From Paraphoma chrysanthemicola (Eukaryota > Ascomycota > Dothideomycetes > Pleosporales > Phaeosphaeriaceae): a DNA stretch of 64,000 nucleotides. The notes beneath the pieces were generated by a model, which was given only the letters and a program-made list of their open reading frames with translations, was not told the DNA's origin and did no database searches. This document shows, one piece after another, positions 34,464-46,016 of the stretch (positions are counted from its first letter, which is position 1; every line of letters starts with the position of its first letter). A program made the position numbers and the translations under genes. The stretch covers positions 496,001 through 560,000 of the forward strand of contig JAGMWG010000001.1 of assembly GCA_020744225.1 (NCBI GenBank), given 5' to 3'.

Positions 34464-35471
34464 ATGAATATGAATGTTCTCTCGTCCAACGCCTTCACGC
34501 CCCCTCACTTATTGCCCAACCGCCGCTCGCCCACCCGCAACCGTACGTCGCTCAACCCACTGAGCCCCCGCCAGCCCGCCATGTTCAGCGCACCTACTGA
34601 CCGCCGTCCTGCAGTCTTCTCGCCCCCCGCGTCCGCCATGTCGGGCCGCAAGCGCAAAGCCGACGACGACGGCAGCAGCGACGACCGCATGAGCGCATCG
34701 CCGTCCATGTCTGCCGCCGAGCTGCCACGGCCGCCGCCCCGACACATGAAGCGCATGCGAACGAACCTCTCCGGCCGCCCGCTGCCCCTGCCGCGCCTGC
34801 TCGAGACACTCAGCGCCGATGAGATGCGCAGCCTCCTGCAGTCCATCTGCCAGCGCCACCCAGACATCGGCAACGAAGTCGTGTCGACGGCCCCGCGCCC
34901 CAGCATCCAGTCAACGCTCGAGGTGCTCTCCAAGTACGAGGCCGCCTTCCAGGCCGCCTTCCCCTTTGGCGGCCGCTCGTCGTCCGACTACGCCTATAAC
35001 CGCGTGCGCCAGCAGCTGATCGAGCTCCTCGAGTCGCTCAAGGACTTCACCCCCCACTATCTGCCCCCGAACGAGCAGCAGCCCGCCACCTCTCTCGCCT
35101 TCCTCGACGGCGCCACCGACATCATCCACCGCCTGCCCAACTGGGACACGTACCAGCACAACCGCCACAAGGAGGAGGCCTACGAAGAAATGGCCAAGGC
35201 CTGGGCCATTGTGATTCGCGAAGCTGCGAAAAAGGCCGGCGGCATCCAGCTGCAGTACGGAGGATGGGACCAGAAGATTGCCAAGCACAACGACGTGTCT
35301 GGCGGAAAGATGCAGGAGGCGGTCCAGGAGTTGCGCGGAGGCCTGGGATGGATGGCCAACGAGGCTACAACCCCAGCTACCAGCGGTCCCGAGGACGCCA
35401 TGTCTATCCGGCAACAGCTGCTGAGCGGCAACTACGGCATGGGCGCATCTCCGGGTATAGGGGCGTGGTGA
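34464..35471 (+). CDS. CUT8: Nuclear proteasome tether CUT8/STS1
   Basis: Protein that holds 26S proteasomes at the nuclear envelope and supports nuclear protein turnover. Single exon, 335 residues from the chosen ATG (MNMNVLSSN). The frame is open further upstream, but that part has 5'-UTR-like composition. A disordered Pro/Ser-rich N-terminus carries a basic nuclear-localisation-like stretch GRKRKADDD (61-69). The Cut8 domain begins at LLETLSADEMRSLLQSICQRHP (residues 112-133). It continues through the SDYAYNRVR and YLPP segments to the helical core (YEEMAKAWAIVIREAAK). The length agrees with filamentous fungal orthologues. Confidence 0.9.
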   Translation: MNMNVLSSNAFTPPHLLPNRRSPTRNRTSLNPLSPRQPAMFSAPTDRRPAVFSPPASAMSGRKRKADDDGSSDDRMSASPSMSAAELPRPPPRHMKRMRTNLSGRPLPLPRLLETLSADEMRSLLQSICQRHPDIGNEVVSTAPRPSIQSTLEVLSKYEAAFQAAFPFGGRSSSDYAYNRVRQQLIELLESLKDFTPHYLPPNEQQPATSLAFLDGATDIIHRLPNWDTYQHNRHKEEAYEEMAKAWAIVIREAAKKAGGIQLQYGGWDQKIAKHNDVSGGKMQEAVQELRGGLGWMANEATTPATSGPEDAMSIRQQLLSGNYGMGASPGIGAW

Positions 35472-36287
35472 CGGCATTTGACACGCAAACCCGCCATCAG
35501 TCTTTCACGGCCCACCGCCCGGACGGAGGATAACATTGCATGAGGCGAGCTCGATGATTACGACCTGCATAGCGTTGTTTGTCCGCACATTTGAGAGCAT
35601 TTTGAAGCGAGGGCTATTGGAGTAATGGGCGTATCCGGACCCACTGTATAGAGCAATTGCTTCGCTTGCCATTTGGCGCCATGTTTTTTTCTTTTCATTG
35701 CTGTCGTCCATACATCACCTTTTCGTTCGATGAGGCGGGGTATCTTCTATTGCGGATACCATTGTTACCAGCCAATTTCTTATCTAGAGAATAGCGCGGT
35801 GCCCTCAACTGTTCATTGGCAGTTGAGAGTGCATCGGCTACCTCGTCAGCACGGGAAATAGCAATAGAGTCTCTCACTTGTGACCACGTCCGATAACAAA
35901 AACGTTTGAACTAGAATCACTCAAGTGCTGCAACATTTCGTCTCTGCCTGATGAGTGCTAGTTCGTCTAGTCTGCACACATGCGCAGTGCTGGATAGCTT
36001 TAGACCATTGTGTTAGCAGGAACAAAAGCGAGAAAGTAATCTGAAGGTATCCAGGCTGCTCTTCAAGATGTTATTACCAAAGCTAACAAGCTACAACAGT
36101 TGAGAGTGATTGGACGCTAGATATTGCGGCAGGTGGATCGAATGAGTTGTCTCTCACTTCTACTTTGCACTCACCTCGACATATCGGCGCACCCTCTTGC
36201 CTATTCAAGGACTAATACTCCCCCTCTGTACATATCCTTACAGCAAACTACCTCTTCCCGCCTAAAACAACTCGTCATTGAAGCGCA
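35472..36287. other. Intergenic
   Basis: 816 bp between CUT8 and the first DUF7918 gene. No coding or repeat signal recognised. The last about 120 bp before the ATG are CT-rich and look like a promoter or start region. Confidence 0.5.
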
Positions 36288-37449
36288 ATGGCTATCGCGC
36301 CGGCGCTCCCAGGACTGCTTGTAACGGTCGAGGTTGATGGCGAGGCTTTGCCGGAGTACGACTGTGATGACGGCGATGACCAGAACGCTGTCTCCAGGTA
36401 TATTGAAGCCCCGTTAGGCACAGAGTTCGAAATTCGGTCTCTGTACCAGACGCCCTACAGCCCAACCTCTATGGTCCAGGTAGACATCATGCTCGACGGC
36501 GATTATGTCCAAGCTCCGTTTCTCGAGTGGGGAGGCAAAGATGACTGCGAAGGATACAAGTATGGCAAGGCAACCTTCGTTACGGAGGACCAGTCGGAGA
36601 CACGACGCTTTCGTTTTGCCTCTCTCGTTACTGGTATGTCCCTTCGGATGCATAATGAAACCTATGTGGCGCTGACATTTGGTACAGAAGAAACCGATCA
36701 GCAAGTGACCGAAGAAACAAAGAGGAAAATATCTTCCATTGGGAAGATAGAGCTCTATTTCTACTACGTCGAGGGCCTAGAGGAGGCTAAGCCCACAATC
36801 GTACCCCGACAAGCAACGGTACATGATGTCCCGATCAATCAAAAGGCCGTCAAGGCAACAATCACACCCGGCGATTCACTCACCTGCCGTACAGAGTGAG
36901 TTCAGCCAAGCTCTAGTCTACCCAAGAACGTGCTAACTGTGCAACAGCCTATCCGCCCCAGAGCCACGGGAGACTGTTACGTTCAGTCAGGTCAAGACGA
37001 TGCACGAACCGTTCGCCAAGTTCACTTTCCTTTATCGATCCACAGGCACGCTCCTCTTCATCTACAGGCATTTGACAACATCTGCTGACTTACTTCAAGC
37101 CATCTTAAAGTCGCTCGGCATCATCCAGCGCACCCCGACACCCTCGCCAGAGCCCGAACCCGAGCCCGAGAGCGTAGCGCCAGAGTCTATGAACCCGGAC
37201 GAACTAAGGGCCGAGGTGATTCGTTTGCGGGTCAGTATAGCTTTGTGCGCTGCATACAACTTGGTTAGCTAACAAGCACTCCAGAACAAACAGCAGCAGC
37301 TTATGGGCATCAAGCGAGAGCGCGAGGATAGTGCAGTTACCATGGTGGGCGATCACGACGATGATGTTGAATGGACTCGCACGCAGCCTTCAAAGAAGGC
37401 CCGTCGCAGTCCGGGCGAAGGTGATGAAGTGATCTGCTTGGAAAACTAG
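36288..37449 (+). CDS. DUF7918-type fungal protein (paralogue A)
   Basis: Uncharacterised fungal protein of the DUF7918 type (family assigned from memory of its pattern), 315 residues. Exons: 36288-36633, 36688-36895, 36948-37045, 37100-37230 and 37285-37449. The N-terminal 200-odd residues form a beta-rich domain (PGLLVTVEVDGEALPEYD, a YIEA block, and KIELYFYYVE). Then comes the FTFLYRS strand and an acidic/basic C-tail with KRERED and VTMVGD. All four introns sit at the same positions and phases as in paralogue B. Introns 1 and 3 are both 54 bp and stop-free, so retention keeps the frame. Intron 3 has no GT at all and needs a GC donor. No function is known. Confidence 0.82.
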
Positions 37450-37970
37450 ACTTTGTTTCCTTGACCACTACGTGAGGCGGCGAGGGACGCCGGCAGCGAC
37501 ACTACTTATCGGATCGACTGTTCAACAGGAGAACCATGAGGATGGAAGACGATTATCACTTATCTTCCCAGAGTCATTTAAGATTTTGCAAATTACATCC
37601 CTATTGAAAGCTGTGCATTGTTGACGTTTGAACAAAGCTATGCGGGTGGTGCACGCTCAAACCTGACCTTCCCGATAAGTGAGAGAAGTCCAAAGCGCAA
37701 GGAGCGATCGATGTAGAATGTCCATCAGATCGCATGTTACTTTCACCTTGAATTAGCCCCACCTCTGCCAGGCTCTTCGGCCTGTGTCGGATTGCTCTCA
37801 CTCGCGAGACCGACCGTCACCTCGACTTCACCTTTAAACGAACAGGCCGTGACCTCTGGGTCATCCGGGGGTGCATCCGACTTGCACACGCCTTTGCAAC
37901 AATATCTTCAGCATCCTGAGTCTCAGCTGCTTCAATTTTAACACACCTTTTTCGTTTCGCTTCAGCAAGC
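37450..37970. other. Intergenic between the DUF7918 paralogues
   Basis: 521 bp, presumably the promoter of paralogue B. No other signal recognised. Confidence 0.5.
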
Positions 37971-39159
37971 ATGCCAGTCATTGCAGACGTCCAAGGTCTC
38001 GAAGTGCACATCATTGTCGACGGCCAGCCGCTCTATGAGTGGCAAGACCGTGATGCAAAAGTCTCTCCAAAAACCGAGGAGCGATACATCGAAGCCCAGT
38101 CGAACAAAGAGTTCCAGATTCACTACTCATTCAAGCCTCCGTTCCCCTCCGACCGCCCCGTCTCCATGATCGTCACTATTGACGGCCTCGATGTCGACGA
38201 ACCACTGACCCGCCCCTTTGAGCTATTCGAACCCACGGGACATACCAGCTATGGACCGATATCTAGCCTAGGATCCGAGTGGGTGGTTCGCAACTACAAA
38301 TTTGCGCCGATACAAATACGTGAGTCACTTCAGCGGCGATGTGGATGATCGAGGGACTGACTTGAGCACAGGGGAAAGCGGAATCGAGGCTGTTTCTGCG
38401 GAGTTGAAGCAGAAGCTACAGCCCGTGGGGATTATCACCTGCGAGTTCTACTTCCTCGACAAGCCCAAGCGTAATAAGAATCTTCGGGGCGTGCGCAAAG
38501 ACATTGAGGCACTGCCACCAGTCAGCGAAAAGGCTATGAAAGGTGACTCGCTGTCACATCATGCAATGTCAGTACTTGGTTCTTAACTGAGATTACACAT
38601 TATTGATTCTATCTAGTCTCGGGAATATGAAGCCTACGGAAGAGATAGAGTACTTCGACGCCGACTATGCTGATGGAGGAGAACCTTTTGCGACCTTCCA
38701 CTTCTACTATCGCTCACTAGGTACGTAAATAACGTCAACACACATCCACGAGCCACCAGTCTTAACTCATCGTAGCCGCATTGAAAGATCTGCACATCGT
38801 CGAGCGAACGCCGGAGCCCTGCGATCTCCTTTCCAGCGACGACGACGTCCTCAACCAACTGAATCGGGAGCAGCTCGAGGCCATGATCCGTCGTTTCCGT
38901 GTGCGTTTGGTTGTTTCCTTGACGTACGTCCTACATACTGACGTGAGTGTAGGAGCAGGAAGAGACGCGTCTGCGCATGAAGCGTGAGCGGTCCGAGTCT
39001 GTGACTGTGGTGGGCGACGACGAGGACGTTGGTGATGGACTTTCGCATAGCGATCCTGACCTCATCGAGATGCGCTGGGTGGATCTGAGAGCTCAGCGGA
39101 AGGCAAAGCGGGTCAGACAGCTGCCGACGCCAGAGACTGAAGTCATTGAGTTGGATTGA
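37971..39159 (+). CDS. DUF7918-type fungal protein (paralogue B)
   Basis: Tandem paralogue of the preceding gene, 326 residues. Exons: 37971-38319, 38372-38567, 38617-38720, 38776-38900 and 38953-39159, with intron phases 1, 2, 1, 0 identical to paralogue A. Shared landmarks: V-G/Q-GLEVHIIVDGQPLYEW at the start, YIEAQS, ITCEFYFLD, FHFYYRSL, ERTPEP, and the C-terminal MKRERSES and VTVVGDDEDV. Here all donors are ordinary GT and no intron can be read through. The strong divergence in loops but conserved gene structure points to an old tandem duplication. The acidic C-tail next to basic runs suggests a nuclear location, which is an inference only. Confidence 0.82.
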
Positions 39160-39575
39160 GATCGTACGAGGGTAGAGGTGGAGATATGATGGCCGAGATG
39201 GCAATGAGATGCAATTGGAAAGTGTGCACAAGGGCGTCCGGAGCCAGGAGAAGAGTGTCGTGCTAAAGTACGTTCGCGGTATGGGAGTACTTGGTTTCAA
39301 CTTCTTGCGCAATCGTAACGCGCTTCATATGCCCGATTATCACATGCATGGAGTTCGCTCACAGAGCGACTCTTAGAGCAGAGATGGCTCTTTCAAAGTT
39401 TGCATCTCCTTTGAGTTTCTTATAATTCCAGAATATCAGAATTGATTGTGCGTAAGTTACTACAATACTACGACTTGCTTTGTGTTGGCATAGCGTTGGT
39501 TTGCACCATCAGGATGAATCTAAACCCTTGATGAGGGATAACATTACGTCAATTTTATTACAAATCTACCATCTC
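39160..39575. other. Intergenic, convergent 3' ends
   Basis: 416 bp between the ends of DUF7918-B and the acyl-CoA oxidase, which converge. AT-rich, no gene seen. Confidence 0.5.
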
Positions 39576-41818
39576 TTACAACTTGCTCTTCTCCACCCGC
39601 TTGAACAACACATCGCTGTCCGGATATGGATCGACCGTGATCTTATTGAGCGGATTGAGCTCGCTAGCACGGTAAAACATGTCTTCGTAGACTCTTCCGT
39701 CCGCGCGGCCCAGACTGCTGTCGAGCACCCAATCGTCAAATCCCCATGAGTCGACGAGGCGAACAGCATGAGGTCGAATCTCCTGAAGCAGCTTCATGAC
39801 AGCGTTGGTACGCGCAAGCTGAATCTGATGCTTACTGCAAGCTCCGGAGGCATAGAATTCCGCACCCTCTTGCTCCAGCGTGTGCAGAGCGAACAGGCGG
39901 AACAGATTCATGAGGACATCCAGGATCTCTTTGCCGACCTTGCCCTCCTTCTCGATCTTCTTGAGTGCAGTAAGATTGTTCTTGACAATCATCCACTGCG
40001 CGTGCGCCTTGGACAGGCGGTAAAAGTCAACAAGCAGGTCGTTCCACGCCTTCTTCTGCTCGTCGCGGTGCTTGCTAGCCTCGAAGGTCAGGAACGAAAC
40101 GCGCCATGCAAAGGCAGCAACAAGGTCTTCATTTGAACCGATAATGTCGAAAGCACAACCGATGTTGCGGCGGTTCTGGAACTCGGTCAAGATGGTGGTG
40201 GTGTCGTTTGTAGGTTTCTCATTGTTGAGCACTGAACGGGCGGATTTGAGAAGCTGTTTGTGGATTAGATCGGATTGAAAGCTTCAATGAACGCGGAACT
40301 CACATAGCGCGCTACCTGCTGGGTGAGCATGTAGTTGTCACCTTCCCAGGTCGTTGTTGGCAAGTAGTCCGCATACCAAGGTCCAATGCCACTTGGAAAA
40401 AGTCAGTCTCTTGAAATGTACGATTACGAACTCTGTTCGTTTTTGTGACTGACCTGAAGCTGGAGTAGCCGTGGCCACCGCAAGCTCTTCTGCAGACCTC
40501 AAGGCCTTCGGCAGCAATGGTACTGCTGAGCGACTTGAGTGCGCATGAAGACGCGTGCAGATCAGCAAGTAGATCGCTGCCTGACTGCGTTTCTTCTGGT
40601 CCGGCTCCACGTGTGCTTGAGTCCTGCTTAGCGCCCTTTTGTTCCATATTCTTTCGGTTCTCCTGGTACATTTCCATCATTGATTTGCCAGTGAAATGCA
40701 GAGCAAATGTAGCAGCAAGCAGAGGCAAAAGTCGGATCTGCACCATGGTGTAGTTCAGGACGGGAGTCTCAGCCTCACCCGCAGGTGCATCGCGATCTTG
40801 GAACTGACGACGTACAGCAGCATAGCGTGTAGCAATGGTGACGCCCCGAGCAAGAACGCTACCAGCCTGCATGACAATGGTCGACCGCACCCAGGTCAAA
40901 GTACCGTAGACAAGAGTGGGTGCTCCGCGACGAGCGAACTTGTTGGTCTTGGGGTCGACATGCGAGAAACGAGCCAGCATGCTGATATGTGGTACCTTGA
41001 CTTGGTTGAAGAGCAAGAAACCGTTGTCCATGGTGTTGTACCCGAACTTGGGGCCAATGTCTCCAATGTGGATGTTTTCAAGAGGCTCATGTGTCTTCAG
41101 GTCACGAATCTGAACGCAGAAGGGTGTTGGACCATACGACTTGCCGCCGATCATGAGCTGGGCCATAACGACTGCATAGTTTGCTGTGCGACCGAGTGAT
41201 CCGATCCACCACTTGCTAGCTGTGAGATGAGGTGAGTGGAGTGTGAAGGTTTTGTCCTCCGGATTCCAGGTGGCTGTCGTCTCAAGACCGCGAACATTTG
41301 AGCCATGCCCAAGTTCAGTCTGAGCGTAGCATCCGATGATCTTGTAGTCCTCAGCCTTGGTAAGCCACTTTTCTTGCTGCTCCGGTGTTCCTTGCTCGCC
41401 AAGGGTGACCTGCTAGATCAGCAAATGTTTCACAGATTACAGTGGTGAAGCGAACCTTGAACATGCTGTCATGCAGACCATACGGACCAGGCTCCCCGAT
41501 AAGCTCTGTCGCGGTTCGAAACTCCTCCAAACTCCACTTGTGTTGCTTCTTCAAGATTCTCAGTCTCTTTTCGCGTGCCAAGGCCCGCTCGAACCGGTCT
41601 GTCCGGCCCATGAAGTAGTTCTGTGACTTGTCGAAAACCTTTTCTGCTTTCAAGATGGCGAGAATCTTTTGCGTTCTATCAATGACAGCTTGTGTGTGCA
41701 GGAGCTCCTGCAGCTCCTTGACGGGCACATTCGAATTGGCACGCTCCGCAACGAGCAATTCATGGCCCTGAGCGCCAGACGGCTTCAATTGCTTGACCCA
41801 GGCAGGTGTTGGCGACAT
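39576..41818 (-). CDS. Peroxisomal acyl-CoA oxidase
   Basis: FAD enzyme for the first step of peroxisomal beta-oxidation: acyl-CoA to trans-2-enoyl-CoA with H2O2. Four exons (41818-41456, 41412-40454, 40391-40304, 40253-39576) encode 695 residues, the usual length. Seen in order: an N-terminal helical domain; CYAQTELGHGSNVRGLET and the ASKWWIGSLG beta-barrel region; PGSGL-like GYNTMDNGFL; RACGGHGYSSFSGIGPWYAD near the flavin end; and the C-terminal domain. The protein ends in Ser-Lys-Leu, a perfect PTS1 peroxisome signal. Three CCTCGG elements lie upstream. Intron 1 has a GTTCGC donor. The fungal symbol varies (POX1/aox), so none is given. Confidence 0.95.
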
Positions 41819-43066
41819 TGTAGAGACGAAGAAGGGAGGAAGAGGAAGAAGTGAAAAGGGAAGGAAGCGATGTCGGATGGTGCAGCTATATGGATTACGT
41901 CGGGACCTTTCCCTCGGCCCAGATCAGAGAGGGAAATGCACTAAGCCATATACGGTATATACCGAGGCCGAAGTCTGCCAGAAAACCGAACCTCGAAGAA
42001 GGTCGCGCGTTGGCCGAACCCACTGCTTTGCGATAGGAGTCGCGGCGTGGCCGGTGTGCTCAGACAACTTGCCTCGGGATGTACTGAGCGCTCTCTCTCG
42101 ACATGACAGTCTCGTGATTGGGCGACGAGCACTTGACGGATACAGCAGTGCCCACTCTCTTGGACAAGTTATTCATCGAGCAGGTCGGTTGTACAGTACG
42201 GACTGCACAAAGCCTCGTCTGCCATTCGAGTAGGTCACACAAGGACCATTCACGTGCCATTGCATCAGATTTGGCTACACGTGCGCTTAGGCTCGACAAA
42301 GCGAACTTCAGACGTCGAAAAGTCGAGTAAACAACAATCGGGAAATGGTATTGTCAACGGCAGCTATCGTTTTAAACGCACTCGTTAGGCTGAGCCCGGT
42401 GTCACAACACGGCCTGGACGTGTGCATGTTGGAGGCTCGCGCAGTAGCACATTGGCTGGAACGTGAAGGCCGGTCAGCTCAGCGGGCGCCTCAGATTGCG
42501 TTTGTGCGAGGGCACGCGAGCTGCCACCGGCGAGCAAGCGCCTGCCGCCTCACGACAGCGGCGCACCGCCTCATTGGGGTGGAGGCACACAGTACGTTCT
42601 TGTTTCTTGCTACAAAGATACTGGCGCGCAGAAGGGTCGAAGGCAGCGGCGTCAAGGAGACAGCGAGGCCAAATGAGTAATCGAGCAGAGCCTGCCAGCT
42701 GCCGTCATCGAGACTCGTCGAACTCGCACGGGCGCTCGGGCCCCACGTTGCTGCTGTAGGCTGTAGGCGGTTCGTTCCTGTCTGGCCTCGCGAGCGTCAC
42801 CTACGTACCCCAAACACTACCCCGCGAGCAAAGCTTTTGCACACTCTCTCTCCCCATAGACTTCTCCTCGACGAATTCCTCTGCACCCTGCTACCCGGTC
42901 GTGCTCCTAGTCTACCCGCGCTCTTCTCTTGCCTGCGCCCGTCCTCCCGCGCCAAACCCCCACAACACCGCACGCCCACCACAAATCTATGCCCGCGAAC
43001 ACGTCTGCGCTCCACCTCCAGCTCGCCCCCCTCTTCTCCTTCGAGTCCTCGTAGGAACCGGACGCC
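41819..43066. promoter_or_regulatory. Divergent intergenic region, acyl-CoA oxidase and PP2C promoters
   Basis: 1.25 kb between two start codons. The acyl-CoA oxidase side holds the CCTCGG group. The PP2C side (about 42780-43060) is strongly CT-rich, like a 5' UTR. Open frames here lack domains. Confidence 0.55.
41912..42077. promoter_or_regulatory. Three CCTCGG/CCGAGG fatty-acid response-type elements
   Basis: CCTCGG at 41912-41917, its complement CCGAGG at 41962-41967, and CCTCGG at 42072-42077. All lie within 95-260 bp of the acyl-CoA oxidase ATG. CCTCGG is the core bound by the fungal Zn2Cys6 regulators FarA/FarB (Ctf1 family), which induce beta-oxidation genes on fatty acids. Three copies before a beta-oxidation gene fit that control. 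Binding itself is inferred. Confidence 0.65.
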
Positions 43067-44883
43067 ATGGGTCAGACTCTCTCCGAGCCCGTAGTGGACA
43101 AGGTACGTCTGCTCACCGTTGCTCCTAAACCCCGCACCGCTCTCTGCCATGCACTCCTGCGCCGCGCCCGTCTGCAATCCGCCTCGCGTGCGCGCGAATT
43201 AGCATCACCTCTACCGCTAGCTCTAGCTCTAGCTCTCGCTTCCATAGAACGTGCCAACTGACACGTGCTCGTGCTACAGAAATCAGAAAGCGGCCATGGC
43301 GACTCGCTCATCTTCGGCACCTCGTCGATGCAGGGCTGGCGGATCAGCATGGAGGATGCCCACGCATGTCTATTAGATCTCCAGGCCACGACCGACGGCA
43401 GCAAAGCAACAGAGCCCGACAAGCGACTCGCCTTTTTCGGCGTGTACGACGGCCATGGCGGTGATAAGGTCGCCATATACACAGGCGAGCACCTGCACGG
43501 GATTGTGGCCAAGCAGGAAGCCTTCAAGACGGGAGATCTGAAGAAGGCACTCCAAGACGGCTTCCTCGCCACGGATCGAGCAATTCTGAGCGGTACGGCC
43601 TTTCCCATCCCCTCCCACTTTCCCGTCTCCTGGGCTGACTCATGACACAGACCCCAAATACGAAGAGGAAGTCTCCGGGTGTACTGCCACAGTCGCCATC
43701 TTGTCAAAGGACAAGATCTACTGTGTATGTATTCTGCTTCGACCTCGCCAGTCATCGCTTACATTTCCAGGCCAACGCGGGCGACTCGCGAACCGTGCTC
43801 GGAGTTAAGGGCAGAGCAAAGCCGCTGTCGTTTGACCACAAACCTCAGAATGAAGGTGCGAATCTTGCTTGAGTTCTCCCAGTCTTCATACTAATGTTTT
43901 GAAGCCGAAAAGGCACGTATCCAGGCCGCAGGAGGCTTCGTCGATTTCGGCCGTGTAAACGGCAACCTCGCCTTGTCGCGCGCGATAGGCGACTTCGAGT
44001 TCAAGAAGAGCGCCGATCTGCCCCCCGAGCAGCAGATAGTCACGGCTTTTCCCGACGTCGAGATACACGACATCAATGAAGATGACGAGTTTCTCGTTGT
44101 TGCTTGCGACGGTACGTGTTTGTGAGCCATGTCCCCACGCTCTGGCTAATCATATCTGCAGGAATTTGGGATTGCCAATCCTCTCAAGCTGTTATTGAAT
44201 TCGTACGACGCGGGATCGTGGCGAAGCAGCCCCTCGAGTCCATTTGCGAGAACATGATGGATAATTGCTTGGCTTCGAACAGCGACACGGGAGGTGTTGG
44301 CTGTGACAACATGACCATCACCATTATTGGTCTTTTGCATGGAAAGACAAAAGAACAATGGTACGAGGACATTGCGAAGAGAGTGGCAAATGGCGAGGGT
44401 CCATGTGCGCCGCCTGAGTACGGCAAGTCTGATATTCCAGCCTCTCCCTCATCAGAGGATGAATAGATCAGTTTCTAATAGAATTGTGCAGCTGAGTTCC
44501 GTGGCCCCGGTGTGCATCATCGCATTGACGATAGCCCTGACGACATCGACATGGATCTTGACCAAAGATTCCGCCCCAACAGCGGTCTCGGTGGCCGCAT
44601 CATCCTTCTAGGTGATGGCACCGAAATATCCACCGACGCGCCCGACAGTGACATGTTCGACCACGAAGACGAAGACAAGGACCTTGATTCCCAGGTGGAC
44701 AAGTACAACAAGGACGCTTCCAATAGTAGCAGAGATCGGGAAGGGACGCCCGGTCCCCAGTCTGGCACCGCTCAGGTGACTGAGTCGCCATCTTCTGTGC
44801 AGACAGAGAAGTCTGATGGCCCTGAACAAACGCTCAAGGACGTACAAGGCGACAAGAAGCCTGTAGCAACAAGTGAGAAATAG
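43067..44883 (+). CDS. Protein phosphatase 2C, PTC2/PTC3 type
   Basis: Mn/Mg-dependent Ser/Thr phosphatase; yeast Ptc2/3 switch off HOG and checkpoint kinases. Seven exons: 43067-43102, 43280-43592, 43651-43724, 43771-43855, 43905-44111, 44162-44422 and 44492-44883, giving 455 residues. PP2C motifs: GWRISMEDAH (31-40), FFGVYDGHGG (64-73), ANAGDSR, LALSRAIGDF, VVACDGIWD and GCDNMT. The 12-codon first exon starts MGQTLSEP, an N-myristoylation-like context. The last intron has a GCAAGT donor. Splicing it gives the typical PTC2 tail (AEFRGPGVHH, acidic, Ser-rich). Retaining it ends the protein after PPEYGKSDIPASPSSEDE. Intron 1 (177 bp) holds a TAGCTC triplication. Confidence 0.94.
43218..43235 (+). 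repeat. Hexamer (TAGCTC)x3 in PP2C intron 1
   Basis: Three perfect tandem copies inside the unusually long first intron. No function is known. Confidence 0.9.
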
Positions 44884-45287
44884 TCTCGTCTACTCCACTT
44901 GTGGCTCGTACACCTTTATAGATTGGGCTCGCCCTCGATGGGTTGCAAATAATGTCTTTCATATCCGATTTGGCAGGCGGGTTGTTTGTCAGGTTAGCAC
45001 CAAACTGGGTCACACATGGGTCGTAGAAAGGAGACCCATGGAGCGAGAGCGGGCATTGTAACGAAGTGATACCTGGCGTCGTAGCTCGTCGCCATCCTCC
45101 CGTACCTATCCATCTTTGTCCATGCTGCGAGTTTCCATGTATTGTTTATTTCCCTCCGCTTAAATCTCATGGAAATGTATCGAGAGTGACGTCACGCGTA
45201 TCGTCAATTCAGGAACAGGAAAGTGAAGCGAGGTGCCTGTGTAGCAACTCACGAGCTTGCAGCTTACTTATCACGCTTATCAACGAA
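44884..45287. other. Intergenic downstream of PP2C
   Basis: 404 bp of 3' flank. No gene or repeat recognised. Confidence 0.5.
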
Positions 45288-45681
45288 TTATCCTTCAACC
45301 CAGTTTGAAGCGCATCTCTCATAATCTGCGATATACTTCTGAACCCTACCAACATTCATGAGGATGTCGAGATCCGCCAGCAAACTCCTGACAAAGTGTC
45401 GAACAACACTCTCACCCATCATGGAATCCATAGATCCAAAGACGTGCGATAAACACAGCCATGGTCTTGCAGACATTCCCAATCGCGACCCCTGATTTGC
45501 ACTTTTGGTTATTTGCGGCCGCGACATCTTCGATAAGTTGGTTCTCGGCCGTTCTCAGGCAGTATGGTAGTCTCAGTTCTCCTGCGACACTCGCCACTGG
45601 CAGCGCGTGCGACTTTTCGGCTTTGAACAATGCGTAGAACCATTGTTCATCCTGCCTCGGCTTCGAATTGGCGCAGGACAT
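45288..45681 (-). CDS. Possible small protein, two exons (unrecognised)
   Basis: Weakly supported. A 69-codon first part (45681-45475, starting MSCANSKPRQDEQW) can be joined to a 41-codon second part (45410-45288, ending NWVEG) by removing a 64-bp GT...AG segment. This makes a soluble 109-residue protein with helix-like, amphipathic composition. Without splicing, the first frame ends after 89 codons and the second frame continues, which is what suggested an intron. The donor GTCTGC is poor. No domain is recognised, and no signal peptide or membrane span is seen. It could equally be two chance ORFs. Confidence 0.3.
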
Positions 45682-46016
45682 TGTCCGTGTCTTGACTGTA
45701 GCACCTGGGTTTGGTAATTGTGATCACGACCATTGGTGTTACTAGTGATTCTTTTCCAGTTTCAGGCTCCTTTTTTACCAGTCTCTAGATGAAATTAGAA
45801 GAAGCGTAACAGTGTCGGTGATGCACGCCATACCGGTGTAGCCCAATCGAGAAATGATGTGCAAGCGAAGATCATCCCGGGCAGTGGATCTTCAAAAGCT
45901 TGTTCTCAGACCTTCTCTTGGTTTTCCTGGTTTGGGGCCTTGTTCCTGACGGACAGTCATTTGATCAAGATGCTTCCAGTGGCTGATGTCGGTTGGCTCA
46001 AAGCAAGAGACATCGG
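45682..46016. other. Short intergenic region
   Basis: 335 bp; nothing recognised. Confidence 0.45.
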
